Shown piece by piece: positions 33,864 to 41,366 of a stretch of DNA of 46,370 nucleotides. Source of the DNA: Oscillospiraceae bacterium (lineage in GTDB: Bacteria > Bacillota > Clostridia > UMGS1810); the NCBI GenBank assembly GCA_015069095.1, contig SVJH01000017.1, positions 1-46,370 on the forward strand. Direction: 5' to 3'. Below the pieces are notes generated by a model that saw nothing but the letters and a program-made list of their open reading frames with translations, had not been told where the DNA came from and ran no database searches. Both the position numbers and the translations under genes were made by a program. Each line of letters opens with the position of its first letter. Within the stretch, counting starts at the first letter, position 1.

Positions 33864-34001
33864 TTATATTTCTTTAATTAAAACACAAGAATGTACTTTT
33901 AAATTAAATGTTAAATCGCCTGCCATTTTTATATATTCCATCGCCTCAAGCTGTGAATGTGTGTATTCTTCAAAATCGCCTGTCGTTGTAGCAAGTTTTA
34001 T
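33864..34001 (-). pseudogene. Chimeric remnant: sugar isomerase/epimerase N-terminus joined to GH39 C-terminus
   Basis: A 45-codon frame opens like a TIM-barrel sugar-phosphate isomerase/epimerase (KLATTTGDFEEYTHSQ, then EAMEYIKMAGD). It then continues as DLTFNLKVHSCVLIKEI plus stop, the exact last 17 residues of the GH39-like protein at 36211-37524. The DNA matches there too, with only a few differences. The codon at the expected start is ATA (33999-34001), where a sister remnant at 36073-36075 has ATG. AAAGGAG lies at the right distance upstream, so the start appears to have mutated. I read this as the scar of a deletion that fused two neighbouring genes at a shared GD-coding site. The rest of 33782-34087 shows nothing more. 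Confidence 0.65.
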
Positions 34002-34087
34002 TTTAATAACTCCTTTTTAAAAATATTTTCTTCTACTTTAAATTATACTATAATTTTACATTTATTCTAAGCATAATTTTTTTGTTT

Positions 34088-36031
34088 TTAATGCTTTAAT
34101 GTGCGTTTTCCGTAGTAATCAAAAAGCATATCAAGCACTCTTCCGTTTGCACTGGCATTCGGCATCCAAGGTGCTGTATAGGCATCGTGATCATCATATC
34201 TTTCTGCTTGATAGTACTCATTTGTAACATTATATTTTAAAAGTGCATCTATAATTTTTTTGCATTCAGCACTATTTCCGCTTTTTTTGTAATATGTATA
34301 TCTGGAATGTTCTGCCCATGTTGTATACCACGTTCTGCCCATTCCGCTTGTAGACTGATACACAGGATATATAAAACCGTTTTTCGACTGTCCACCGTGT
34401 GAATATGTATAAATAACTTTTTCGGCGTCTTCTGTTCCGTATCCGCCAAGCCCCACAGCCAATGCTTCGTTTGGAAACATATAATAAAATGGATCATTGT
34501 TTAAAATTGCTTCTATTTCTGGATCATTTTTTGCATCACGCGGAAGATATAAAAACTTGCTTTCTTTTTGCTCACTCGCAAATTTTTCAAAAATTTCTTT
34601 CATTATTCCGAAATAATCATCATATGCCGTTTGCACTTCATTTGTGTATGGGCTGTTTTTTTCTTTTAATACTTCTAAAAAACATTCATATGCCCTAAGC
34701 ATTGCTACATCTGAAAAAGTCCACTGTTGTGCGCCTTCAAAGTGATTATCCGTTGATATTCCCGGTGGAAATAACCCCGGTATTGCTCCATCAATTTTTA
34801 AAGATTTAGAACGTTCTTTTTCAATCCAACAAAAACCGAGCATTGCATTTTCAATGTACTTATCATAAAAAGATTCATCACTTTTTGTGGCGTACGAAAA
34901 CATTTCAAGTCCCGCTGCAGTACGTGAATTCCAAGGTACATTTTCATAATGAATACGTCCCTTATTATCGCCAGTTTTCTCCTGCAAATCATTAAAATAA
35001 TGTGAAATTCCCGCTTCAATATATTTTGAATATCCGCCAATATGCGAAAGAGATTTAATTATTTCCTTTGCTTCCGGCCAGTGATAACGCTGAAGCGCTC
35101 CCTGACGCATAATTGTGTAATTTTCGCCCTTTACACAAGCAAACATTTGAAGTTGTTGTACCAACAAATTATAAAATAAAGGCTCTATCCCTTTTTTTTC
35201 TGGAATGTTTTTAGCGGATGCAAGTTCATTTTTCCAAAACGATATAGTTTCTTTCTTCGCTTTGTTATACGATTTCGGCTTTTTGTTATTTCGTGTAAAT
35301 ACAAATGTAAAGCTACGTTTTTCATATGGTTTCAACTCTAAAACGATGTTTAAATTCTTTTCTTTATCAAAAACAAAATTTTCTTTTTTATCAAAATAAA
35401 GTCTGTAAGTTCCATCGGTTAAATAATCATCTTGCTCGCTATAACGCGTCATTTCATCTGAATCCCAGCGCATACGAGTTGGATTATATCCCGGATATCC
35501 GTCTAAATCTTTGCATCCCGTAAATAAAAATTCATGCCCGGTTCTCGTAAGTACACCAAGTTCAACCGTTTGTGATATGCCAAAACAATTTTCTACAACT
35601 ACTTTTATATAGGCAGAAGGCACGCGTTCATTGTCGCAAAAAGCTTCCTCGTGAAATTTTACGACATCAAAATCTTTAGTAAATGAATGAACAGGTATTC
35701 CATCTTTACGCGTTTTGTATTGTGTTTTATTTTGGGGCATAAGCTCACTTGACCACATATATCCGTTATACTTTGAGCTTCTTCGCTGTCTTAAAATCAA
35801 GTCACTATCTCTTTTAAGAGTAAAAACAACCCCCGCCGACGGTGTTTGATACACACAACCTTTTCCTATTTTTTCAAAATCTTTCCACATAGGTTTTTCT
35901 GTGGTAATTTCACTAATCAAAATCGTTGAATTAGGCCACATTGTGATAATATTTTCCGAAAAAGGCGGATGCAGATATCTTTTATTGGTAAATGCCTTTC
36001 CCCATGGTTGTTCTGGCGAACTTATATGCAT
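34088..36031 (-). CDS. Six-hairpin glycosidase-like protein
   Basis: A 647-residue cytosolic protein. The first ~260 residues form a beta-sandwich-like region (KGCVYQTPSAGVVFTLKRDS and ELKPYEKRSFTFVFTRN). The rest looks like an (alpha/alpha)6 barrel with WPEAKEIIKSLSHIGGYSKY, VPWNSRTAAGLEMFSYATKS, HFEGAQQWTFSDVAMLRAYE and a late MGRTWYTTWAEHSRYTYYKK. Glycogen-debranching-like and GH78/GH95-like enzymes share this two-part plan, but I cannot choose a family. Candidate acids lie in PWPEA-type loops (HWPEAKE) and DDHDAYTAPW. I chose the ATG at 36031: AAAGGA lies eight bases ahead, while the ATG at 36040 overlaps that site. It is flanked on both sides by remnants beginning KLATTT. Confidence 0.65.
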   Translation of the reverse strand: MHISSPEQPWGKAFTNKRYLHPPFSENIITMWPNSTILISEITTEKPMWKDFEKIGKGCVYQTPSAGVVFTLKRDSDLILRQRRSSKYNGYMWSSELMPQNKTQYKTRKDGIPVHSFTKDFDVVKFHEEAFCDNERVPSAYIKVVVENCFGISQTVELGVLTRTGHEFLFTGCKDLDGYPGYNPTRMRWDSDEMTRYSEQDDYLTDGTYRLYFDKKENFVFDKEKNLNIVLELKPYEKRSFTFVFTRNNKKPKSYNKAKKETISFWKNELASAKNIPEKKGIEPLFYNLLVQQLQMFACVKGENYTIMRQGALQRYHWPEAKEIIKSLSHIGGYSKYIEAGISHYFNDLQEKTGDNKGRIHYENVPWNSRTAAGLEMFSYATKSDESFYDKYIENAMLGFCWIEKERSKSLKIDGAIPGLFPPGISTDNHFEGAQQWTFSDVAMLRAYECFLEVLKEKNSPYTNEVQTAYDDYFGIMKEIFEKFASEQKESKFLYLPRDAKNDPEIEAILNNDPFYYMFPNEALAVGLGGYGTEDAEKVIYTYSHGGQSKNGFIYPVYQSTSGMGRTWYTTWAEHSRYTYYKKSGNSAECKKIIDALLKYNVTNEYYQAERYDDHDAYTAPWMPNASANGRVLDMLFDYYGKRTLKH

Positions 36032-36036
36032 AATTA

Positions 36037-36075
36037 TCATCCTTTCAATGCGTCTGTTGTTGTAGCAAGTTTCAT
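36037..36075 (-). pseudogene. Twelve-codon remnant beginning MKLATTT, upstream of the six-hairpin gene
   Basis: The short frame MKLATTTDALKG ends in TGA at 36037-36039, overlapping the in-frame ATG at 36040 and sitting just before the real start at 36031. Its first seven codons match the sugar isomerase-like start seen in the remnant at 33999-34001, and the upstream leader bases are also alike. It is probably the stump of the same kind of gene, cut off when the present gene was placed behind its leader. It may now act as a translated upstream ORF. Confidence 0.5.
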
Positions 36076-36105
36076 TTTTAATCTTTCTTTTTTTCGTGTT
36101 TTTTC

Positions 36106-36134
36106 ATTCTAACATAAAGCATATTGCATGTCAA
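36106..36134 (-). promoter_or_regulatory. Promoter upstream of the MKLATTT remnant and six-hairpin gene
   Basis: On the minus strand there is consensus TTGACA, a 17-base spacer and TAGAAT. It appears inherited from the lost isomerase gene. Confidence 0.6.
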
Positions 36135-36210
36135 ATAAAAAAGAACTACAGTGTTTGGTGTGCACCTAAATAGAAAACCCAAGTAACTTTTAAGTTGCCT
36201 GATTTTTCTG

Positions 36211-37524
36211 TTATATTTCTTTAATTAAAACACAAGAATGTACTTTTAAATTAAATGTTAAATCGCCTGTTGTTTTTATATATTCGCCGTTATGGTCTTT
36301 ATCAAGAAGATAAATTTCGTATTTCCCTTCTTTTCCAAAATCGACTTTAACCTCTTTGTCGGGTGCATCATCATTTTCCGAATAATATGTAATTACGCTA
36401 AGTGATTTTCCATCTTTATCAACACCGCAAAGTGAATAAATATTTTCAATATTCGTTTCACTTTTTACATACGCATCCATATCGTAAAACATTCCGTACC
36501 AGTAAAGCGGATAATATCCTTTAAGTGGCTCATATGTATAATAATCAAACACACCGCAAAATACCGATGGTCTTGTATCGTAATACATAAGCATATCAAT
36601 TGTATCTACTCTTTGCGATTCAGATATACACGCCATTGTAAAAGCAGCACCTTTTATGCCTATTATAGATTTTATAGAGTAAACAAAATTTTCTTGCCAG
36701 TTTCTTATATAGTTCCATTCATTGCAATTACTTTCTGTATTTTCATATCCGCATCTTACAAGACATTCTTTAATTTTTCCGGCTCTGTATATCATCTGTT
36801 CAGGTTCGTTGCAGTAAACGTGCCACGAGAAGAAATCAATAGGAACATTACGTTTTGACATTTCTTCAATAAATTCTTCGCACCATTCAACTCTTCCACA
36901 ACTTGCAGGACCGCCTATTTTAAGATTTGGAAAACACTCTTTAAGATATTTTGCGCAAACTTCGTAAAAATCAAAAAACTGCATCTTTGTGCCTGTCCAT
37001 GTGCGTTTGTATGGATTATCTTCTCTGTCAAGGTCGGGTTCGTTCCATATTTCCCAGTACTGAATATTTAATTTATATCCATTTGCCCATCCTTCGTTAT
37101 AATGGCGGATTATATGTTCACAAACCTTCGCCCATTTTTTAAAATCTTTCGGCGGAAATATTGCGTGTTTTTTAATCTGATGTTCAATTGTCTGTCCTAA
37201 TCTGAAAAATGTTTCTGTTCCAGCGTCAAGACAGCAAAGAATTGATTCGTCTGTACATTCAAAATCATACGATTTTGGGTCGTCTACATCAGCATCAAAA
37301 TTTGGGAAAATACAGCTTATATCGTGGCTGTAAGGACCGCCATATTCCTGAAATAAAGCCGAATCGTGATTTCTTGAATATGGAATTCTTGCCGCTTTGT
37401 AATCTTCTAAGTTGCTTCTTGCCTGGTCATTTGCGTGTCGTTTATGCCATGGACCGCCATTTGTGGCATTAAGTATTTTAAATTTTCCGCTTTTTTTAGT
37501 TAAATCAAACTTTAAAGTTTCCAT
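36211..37524 (-). CDS. GH39-like glycoside hydrolase
   Basis: A 437-residue cytosolic clan-A type (beta/alpha)8 glycosidase. The acid/base Glu is in YWEIWNEPD (E162) and the nucleophile Glu in SNCNEWNYI (E267). The motif pair and the N-terminal GGPWHKRH-like region fit GH39 (beta-xylosidase, alpha-L-iduronidase group) or a close relative. A small C-terminal beta domain ends in DLTFNLKVHSCVLIKEI, the sequence copied in the remnant at 33.9 kb. The ribosome binding site is weak (GAGTGTG). The downstream gap of 135 bases holds the promoter of the next gene. Confidence 0.75.
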   Translation of the reverse strand: METLKFDLTKKSGKFKILNATNGGPWHKRHANDQARSNLEDYKAARIPYSRNHDSALFQEYGGPYSHDISCIFPNFDADVDDPKSYDFECTDESILCCLDAGTETFFRLGQTIEHQIKKHAIFPPKDFKKWAKVCEHIIRHYNEGWANGYKLNIQYWEIWNEPDLDREDNPYKRTWTGTKMQFFDFYEVCAKYLKECFPNLKIGGPASCGRVEWCEEFIEEMSKRNVPIDFFSWHVYCNEPEQMIYRAGKIKECLVRCGYENTESNCNEWNYIRNWQENFVYSIKSIIGIKGAAFTMACISESQRVDTIDMLMYYDTRPSVFCGVFDYYTYEPLKGYYPLYWYGMFYDMDAYVKSETNIENIYSLCGVDKDGKSLSVITYYSENDDAPDKEVKVDFGKEGKYEIYLLDKDHNGEYIKTTGDLTFNLKVHSCVLIKEI

Positions 37525-37662
37525 TTTTTCACACTCTAAATATATTTCAATGCGTTAATTTTATAATACTAAATTGTATAAGTCAATAGAGTATTTAACG
37601 AAACTTTTTCGAATTTTTTATAGCTGTCCAAAAGCATATTGAGCATGTATAAAAACAGACCT

Positions 37663-38346
37663 TTATTTAATCTTCACTTTTAAAGTGCGAAGATATTTTT
37701 TATCATCATCGCTTATTCTAAAACTTTCTATTGCCTTTTGAATAGTTTTGTTATGTACCCAGATTGGAAGATTTTTTTCTTCTAAATACGGAAGCGTTTT
37801 TTCGTACTGTTTTGCAAGTGATGTAGCAAAAAGCCACGAAATCATCATATTTATGTAGTATTTATCTGATTTTATTTTTGATGCCATTTTAAGATATTTT
37901 TCGTCAAAATTTTTATCAAGATAAAATACCATTATCATCTCGAGAGCAAAACGGATAGTATATTCCTCATTAGATTTTAGCCATCTTTTTATATCAAAAA
38001 TAAGTTTATCGGTATTATTTTTAAAACATTTAGGTCTTATGCCGTCGCAAGTTGCCCAGTTATCAACGTGCGGTAAAAATTCATCAAGCATTTTTATGCA
38101 TTTGTCATAATCTTTCATTTCGTTTATCAAAAATGCGTGTAAATTGTTTTCTTCGTAGTATTTATGCGGTAATTTCGAAAGAAAAAGTGCATCATCGCCT
38201 TCTTTTATTACCATTTTTGCAAGTTTTTTAACTAAAGGTGTACGCACGCCGATTATTAAATCACTGTTTACATTTGGTATTAGTTTTTTGTGGAATTCTT
38301 TATATTTTTCATCTTTTAAACTAAAAAGTTCTTTTAAAATATCCAT
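37663..38346 (-). CDS. DNA alkylation repair protein, AlkD-like
   Basis: A 227-residue all-helical HEAT-repeat-like protein. It begins LKDEKYKEFHKKLIPN with GVRTPLVKKLAKMV (AlkD family opening), then KYYEENNLHAFLINEM, HVDNWATCDGIRPKCF and an MMISWLFATSLAKQYE helix. The VDNWATCD segment carries the Trp/Asp that flip-free AlkD glycosylases use around alkylated bases. It should remove N3- or N7-alkylpurines. GGGATGA precedes the ATG. It is a single gene. Confidence 0.85.
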   Translation of the reverse strand: MDILKELFSLKDEKYKEFHKKLIPNVNSDLIIGVRTPLVKKLAKMVIKEGDDALFLSKLPHKYYEENNLHAFLINEMKDYDKCIKMLDEFLPHVDNWATCDGIRPKCFKNNTDKLIFDIKRWLKSNEEYTIRFALEMIMVFYLDKNFDEKYLKMASKIKSDKYYINMMISWLFATSLAKQYEKTLPYLEEKNLPIWVHNKTIQKAIESFRISDDDKKYLRTLKVKIK

Positions 38347-38405
38347 AAAATCATCCCTTTTAGTGCAATTATATCACGGCAAAAATTGTATTTCAACAAA
38401 GATAT

Positions 38406-38440
38406 AAAAAAATCCAAGTGAACTTCACTTGGATTTTTTT
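38406..38440 (-). terminator. Terminator of the paaK-ACT operon
   Basis: A perfect 17-base-arm hairpin, AAAAAAATCCAAGTGAA and its complement, five bases before the stop of the ACT gene on the plus-strand scale. Confidence 0.85.
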
Positions 38441-38444
38441 GGTA

Positions 38445-38876
38445 TTATAATTTATCGATATCTTTTTCTGTAATTAAATGGAACCCTGCTTTTTCAAGTG
38501 ATTTTTCTGCCTGTGCATTATCTTCAACTCTTAAAACTACATAAGCGTGTTTTTCTGTACGCGCCATAAAAGCGTAAAGATATTCAACATTTATTCCTTC
38601 TTTATCAAGAACGGAAAGTGCACTTGTAAGTTTGCCTGGTTCGTCGCCTATTTTAACACCGACAACATCAATAACTTTAATAAGATATCCTGCATCTTCA
38701 AGTGTTTTTTCTGCTTTCTTTTCATCATTTACAATAAGACGTAAAATACCGAAATCTTCTGTTTCTGCAATTGAAAGTGCTCTTATGTTTATATCATTTT
38801 TAGCAAGTATGTCTGTTACAGAAACAATTGAGCCCTGCTTATTCTGAACAAAAATAGTTAACTGTTTTATTGCCAT
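38445..38876 (-). CDS. Tandem ACT-domain protein
   Basis: A 143-residue protein made of two ACT domains (about 1-66 and 70-140). The first reads KQLTIFVQNKQGSIVSVTDI with NDINIRALSIAETEDFGILR. The second has VVGVKIGDEPGKLTSALSVL and GINVEYLYAFMAR. ACT pairs bind amino acids and modulate partner enzymes. It sits 19 bases after paaK and shares its T-box, so it is probably the amino-acid sensor of that ligase. GAGGG lies ahead of the ATG. Confidence 0.88.
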   Translation of the reverse strand: MAIKQLTIFVQNKQGSIVSVTDILAKNDINIRALSIAETEDFGILRLIVNDEKKAEKTLEDAGYLIKVIDVVGVKIGDEPGKLTSALSVLDKEGINVEYLYAFMARTEKHAYVVLRVEDNAQAEKSLEKAGFHLITEKDIDKL

Positions 38877-38895
38877 TTTTAAAACCCTCTTTCCA

Positions 38896-40203
38896 TTATA
38901 TTAGTTTACGTTTATCAACAACACGAACAGCTTTACCTTCACTACGCGCAATGCTTTTTGGAGCAACAAGATGAACTGTAGGATTGATTCCAAGCATTGT
39001 TTTTATTGCATTTGCAAGTGATTTTTCCATTGCAAGAACTTCACTTACTTTATCTGTAAACTGTTCTGCGCTCATTTCAACATTTACTTCAAATGTATCA
39101 GTATTGTTTACTCTGTCAACAACAATCTGATAGTTAGGCTGATAACCTTCGTTTAGAAGAACTGTTTCAATCTGGCTTGGGAATACATTTACGCCACGGA
39201 TGATAAGCATATCATCACTTCTTCCCATAGGTTTAGCCATTTTAATAAGTGTACGTCCGCAACTGCATTTCTTTCTTGAAAGTACACAAATATCGCGTGT
39301 ACGGTAACGTAAAAGCGGGAACGCTTCTTTATCAAGTGATGTAAATACAAGTTCGCCTTTTTCACCTTCAGGAAGAACTTCTCCTGTATCAGGGTCGATA
39401 ATTTCTGCAAGGAAGTGGTCTTCGTTTATGTGCATACCTGTTTGTTCTGAGCATTCAAACGCTACCCCAGGACCAGAAGTTTCTGTTAAACCGTAAATAT
39501 CGTATGCTTTAATACCAAGTGTATCCTGAATATTCTGGCGCATTTCTTCTGTCCAAGGTTCTGCACCGAAAATACCTGCTTTTAGAGGAATATCTTCCGG
39601 TTTGTATCCTTTTTCTTTTAAAGTTTCGCCGATGTACGCCGCATAAGAAGGTGTACAGCAAAGAATTGTAGCACTAAGGTCTGTCATAAATTGAATTTGT
39701 CTGTCAGTATTTCCTGATGACATAGGAAGTGTTAAACATCCAACCTTATGTGAACCGCCATTAAGCCCAGGACCACCTGTGAAAAGTCCGTAGCCGTATG
39801 CTACCTGACATACGTCTTTATTTGTTCCGCCAGCCGCAACAATTGCACGAGCACAGCAGTCTTCCCACAAATCAACGTCTTTTTGAGTATAAAAAGCAAC
39901 AACACGTCTTCCTGTTGTACCTGATGTAGACTGAATGCGTACACATTCGTCAAGTGGTTTTGCCAAAAGTCCGTAAGGATAAGCATCACGAAGGTCTGCT
40001 TTTGTTAAAAACGGAAGTTTATGTAAATCTTCAATTCCTTTAATATCTTCAGGTTTTACGCCTTTTTCGTCCATAAGTTTACGATAGTATTCTACATTTT
40101 CATAAACGTGTTTTACCTGTTTTACAAGTTTTTCAGATTGAAGTTTTTTCATTTCGCTAACAGACATTGTTTCGATTTCTTTTTGATAATAATTTTGTTG
40201 CAT
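38896..40203 (-). CDS. paaK: Phenylacetate-CoA ligase (aryl-acetate CoA ligase)
   Basis: A 435-residue adenylate-forming enzyme of the PaaK group. The AMP-binding loop is IQSTSGTTGRRVVAFYTQKD (about 93-112). Core motifs are AGIFGAEPWTEEMR and YDIYGLTETSGPGVAFEC. The C-terminal AMP_C domain has GRSDDMLIIRGVNVFPSQIE. It makes the CoA thioester of phenylacetate or a related aryl acetate. AAGGAAG precedes the ATG. A T-box leader controls it and the ACT-domain gene, pointing to amino acid supply rather than catabolism. Confidence 0.9.
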   Translation of the reverse strand: MQQNYYQKEIETMSVSEMKKLQSEKLVKQVKHVYENVEYYRKLMDEKGVKPEDIKGIEDLHKLPFLTKADLRDAYPYGLLAKPLDECVRIQSTSGTTGRRVVAFYTQKDVDLWEDCCARAIVAAGGTNKDVCQVAYGYGLFTGGPGLNGGSHKVGCLTLPMSSGNTDRQIQFMTDLSATILCCTPSYAAYIGETLKEKGYKPEDIPLKAGIFGAEPWTEEMRQNIQDTLGIKAYDIYGLTETSGPGVAFECSEQTGMHINEDHFLAEIIDPDTGEVLPEGEKGELVFTSLDKEAFPLLRYRTRDICVLSRKKCSCGRTLIKMAKPMGRSDDMLIIRGVNVFPSQIETVLLNEGYQPNYQIVVDRVNNTDTFEVNVEMSAEQFTDKVSEVLAMEKSLANAIKTMLGINPTVHLVAPKSIARSEGKAVRVVDKRKLI

Positions 40204-40257
40204 CTTTCATCTTCCTTTTTTAAAATAATGAGTTTTGAATTGGAGAACTTAATTTTT

Positions 40258-40545
40258 TGTAAAAAAATACGCCCTCCGTCTTCTTTGGTAAGAATACAGA
40301 GGACGAGATATCTCCCGTGGTACCACCTCATTTTACCGCACTCTCACGATTGCGGCCTTAAAAAGTGTCCGACAACACTTTTGTTCTGTAACGGGAACAC
40401 CCGTTGCATCCTACTTAAGACAAGTCTTGTTCAGCGCACTGCTAACAGAAGGAATTCGAGAAGGATTCTACCATTGTCTTGCACCACCCGACAACTCTCT
40501 TTTTGGGTCATCTCCAACCTACTAGTTTCTGCTCAAACGCATTTA
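40258..40545 (-). ncRNA. T-box riboswitch leader of paaK-ACT (probable Phe specifier)
   Basis: On the minus strand the leader has a stem I whose CAGAA/TTCTG base frames a specifier loop: AGTA on the 5' side and GAA-TTC-C on the 3' side. The distal TTGTC/GACAA hairpin carries GGTGCAA. The T-box core is GAGGTGGTACCACGGGAGAT (40309-40328), followed by a terminator hairpin CCTCTGT/ACGGAGG and a T-run at 40258-40267. The antiterminator would pair T-box bases with the tRNA acceptor end. Read by analogy with glyQS, the specifier codon is UUC, i.e. tRNA-Phe. The T-box call is firm; the codon is an inference from manual folding. Confidence 0.9.
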
Positions 40546-40555
40546 CTATAGAATA

Positions 40556-40584
40556 AGTTTATCACTTTAAATAAATAAAGTCAA
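40556..40584 (-). promoter_or_regulatory. Promoter of the T-box-paaK-ACT operon
   Basis: On the minus strand there is TTGACT, a 17-base spacer and TAAACT, directly upstream of the T-box stem I. Confidence 0.65.
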
Positions 40585-40644
40585 GAAATTTTTTAAAAAA
40601 TATGATTATATAACCGATATATGTAAAAGAATGGTGTAATTGTA

Positions 40645-40677
40645 AAAACCTTGGACATATTATTGCCCAAGGTTTAT
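40645..40677 (-). terminator. Terminator of the 40679-41032 gene
   Basis: The stem AAACCTTGG/CCAAGGTTT lies immediately downstream of the minus-strand stop and ends in T-rich sequence. Confidence 0.6.
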
Positions 40678-40678
40678 T

Positions 40679-41032
40679 TTATTCTGCTTTATTTATTTTA
40701 CTCTGTTTGCTGTATCCAACAAAACCTAAAATCAAAATCGGCACGCCAAACATTGCGTAAACCATAAAAAGTACAGTTCCGACAGCATATAAAATTGCGC
40801 CAACTAAAGCCGCCCAGCCTTTTCTTAAAAAAACACCTAACCAACCAAAAGCTGCCCCGATTAAAAACATCATCATATGTGGCATTACTATTGCTGTTGC
40901 AATAGACGCACCAACTGCCTCTGCTGAAGATGTTGCATCAGATACTCCGCCAAAAAAGTGCGAAAATAAATAGATTACATACAGTGTTGCTAATATAGTT
41001 GCAACTAATAATGTTTTGCTTCTTTTTTCCAT
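40679..41032 (-). CDS. Small four-helix membrane protein
   Basis: A 117-residue protein with about four membrane segments (9-28, 43-62, 65-84, 87-107) and a short charged tail. I do not recognise a family. It is divergent from the XRE gene at 41119. Its strong promoter (TTGACA-17-TATAAT, 41078-41106) is covered by two copies of one operator-like sequence, so it is probably repressed by that XRE protein. AAAGGAG lies before the ATG. Confidence 0.7.
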   Translation of the reverse strand: MEKRSKTLLVATILATLYVIYLFSHFFGGVSDATSSAEAVGASIATAIVMPHMMMFLIGAAFGWLGVFLRKGWAALVGAILYAVGTVLFMVYAMFGVPILILGFVGYSKQSKINKAE

Positions 41033-41056
41033 AATTTTTACTCCTTTGTTTAAAAT

Positions 41057-41098
41057 ATACCGTTTCGGGATATTTTTATTATACCATTATGGGATAAT
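41057..41098. promoter_or_regulatory. Two operator copies between membrane protein gene and XRE gene
   Basis: ATACCGTTTCGGGATATT (41057-41074) and ATACCATTATGGGATAAT (41081-41098) share the frame ATACC-N5-GGGATA. Each copy is an imperfect palindrome, and their starts are 24 bases apart. The second lies between the -10 and -35 of the leftward promoter, the first at its start site. This is the classic arrangement for an XRE repressor. Confidence 0.6.
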
Positions 41099-41106
41099 AA
41101 TGTCAA
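41078..41106 (-). promoter_or_regulatory. Consensus promoter of the small membrane protein gene
   Basis: On the minus strand there is TTGACA, a 17-base spacer and TATAAT. Its -35 abuts the ribosome binding site (GAGGTG) of the divergent XRE gene. Confidence 0.75.
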
Positions 41107-41118
41107 GAGGTGATTATT

Positions 41119-41322
41119 TTGCGATTAAAAATGCTCCGAAAAGAAAAAGGTATTTCCCAACTGAAATTAGCAATGGATTTAAATACAAATCAAAATACAA
41201 TAAGCCGTTATGAAACCGGCGAAAGAGAACCCGGCATAAATGAATTGATAAAAATTGCCGATTATTTTAATGTTTCAATTGATTATCTGTTAGAACAAAC
41301 AAATAATCCAAAAAGAAATTAA
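41119..41322 (+). CDS. XRE-family repressor-like regulator
   Basis: A 67-residue single HTH_XRE domain: LRKEKGISQLKLAMDLNTNQ, then NTISRYETGEREPGINELIK and ADYFNVSIDYLLEQ. I chose the TTG at 41119: GAGGTG lies six bases ahead and the protein then starts MRLKMLRKEKG like its relatives. The GTG at 41110 is part of the ribosome binding site. It most likely represses the divergent membrane protein gene, and itself, through the paired operators. Confidence 0.85.
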   Translation: MRLKMLRKEKGISQLKLAMDLNTNQNTISRYETGEREPGINELIKIADYFNVSIDYLLEQTNNPKRN

Positions 41323-41332
41323 AATTATTTTA

Positions 41333-41366
41333 AAAAAGGGTGCCACATATGTGGCACCCTTTTTTA
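41333..41366. terminator. Bidirectional terminator between the XRE gene and thiD
   Basis: The palindrome AAAAAAGGGTGCCACAT and its complement lie between converging genes; the right arm overlaps the end of the thi operon. Confidence 0.8.

Noticed and set aside
38406-38440. Perfect palindrome as a small mobile element
   Set aside because: Position right after the operon end and terminal A/T runs are fully explained by a terminator.
40108-40551. Plus-strand frame of 147 codons
   Set aside because: It runs antisense through the T-box leader and the paaK start; the structured RNA explains the sequence better.
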